Positions 63,844 to 64,000 of a stretch of DNA of 64,000 bases are shown here, one piece after another (within the stretch, counting starts at the first letter, position 1; each line of letters opens with the position of its first letter). The notes under the pieces were generated by a model. The model ran no database searches. It was not told the origin of the DNA and saw only the letters and a program-made list of their open reading frames with translations. A program made the position numbers and the translations under genes. Source of the DNA: Pseudomonadota bacterium (GTDB lineage Bacteria; Desulfobacterota; Desulfobulbia; Desulfobulbales; Desulfocapsaceae); the NCBI GenBank assembly GCA_023412495.1, contig JAEYNP010000014.1, positions 1 to 64,000 of the forward strand, given 5' to 3'.

Positions 63844-64000
63844 CGTGTCGGTCTCCTGTTATTTTCATAATTGCAGGTTTTTGTGGACCTGCGCCTACAT
63901 AGCTCAGTTAACGTAAGGGTAAAGAACAATCCGCGCCAGAAAGCCGCCTGCGGACGACCAGCACATACTAGAACGTTGCGGCAAATTAGTAAAACAGAAT

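Overview
The window comes from a high-GC, Gram-negative, anaerobic or facultatively anaerobic bacterium. The evidence is an RND pump, a LolD/FtsX-type transporter, periplasmic binding proteins, a ferredoxin-linked 2-oxoacid oxidoreductase, an iron-sulfur flavoprotein and corrinoid-dependent methyl transfer. This gene mix suits a member of the Desulfobacterota (former Deltaproteobacteria), but no rRNA or other phylogenetic marker is present, so this is an inference. I saw no tRNA, rRNA, CRISPR array or intact insertion sequence.

Layout. (1) 0.2-7.5 kb: a carbon-assimilation block with a long isocitrate lyase, malate synthase A, an archaeal-type fructose-1,6-bisphosphate aldolase/phosphatase with all catalytic residues, and a divergent HxlR regulator translationally coupled to a malyl-CoA-lyase-like CitE-family enzyme. 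(2) 7.5-18 kb: SNF2 helicase, OsmC, GNAT, AroD, AroK, a DUF533 protein, a probable metal-related ABC system (Cys-rich secreted protein, DUF2318 protein, FtsX-like permease, LolD-like ATPase), a 12-copy heptamer repeat, and TatD. (3) 18-27 kb: a hybrid histidine kinase, a LivK-type binding protein without permeases, a two-gene 2-oxoacid:ferredoxin oxidoreductase with beta and gamma fused, and a copper ATPase preceded by a possible 32-residue membrane peptide. (4) 27-33 kb: a likely acquired segment with glucose dehydrogenase, GH15 glucoamylase/trehalase, a decayed tyrosine recombinase, a Crp/Fnr regulator and an Isf-type flavoprotein.

(5) 33-45.7 kb is the most notable region, a complete quaternary-amine demethylation locus. 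It holds two BCCT transporters, a non-pyrrolysine MttB-family methyltransferase, a corrinoid protein, an MtgA-like methyl-THF methyltransferase, a DUF1638-hydantoinase fusion, a sigma-54 activator and a [2Fe-2S]/ASKHA corrinoid reactivator. In front of the operon lie a near-consensus -24/-12 promoter and three copies of a 16-bp palindrome at enhancer distance, so the regulatory circuit can be read from sequence. The inferred flow is import of a betaine, methyl transfer to the corrinoid protein, transfer to tetrahydrofolate, and repair of oxidised corrinoid by the ASKHA protein.

(6) 45.7-56.3 kb: a RibD/DHFR-like reductase, an RND efflux pair, an SDR, a TetR/Old-Yellow-Enzyme divergent pair with a clear operator candidate, and GluQ with an AlaX-type editing protein. 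Four copies of a structured ~117-bp dispersed repeat lie here. (7) 56.3-64 kb: a PAS-GGDEF protein and a dppABCDF peptide ABC transporter with a strong hairpin terminator between dppA and dppB.
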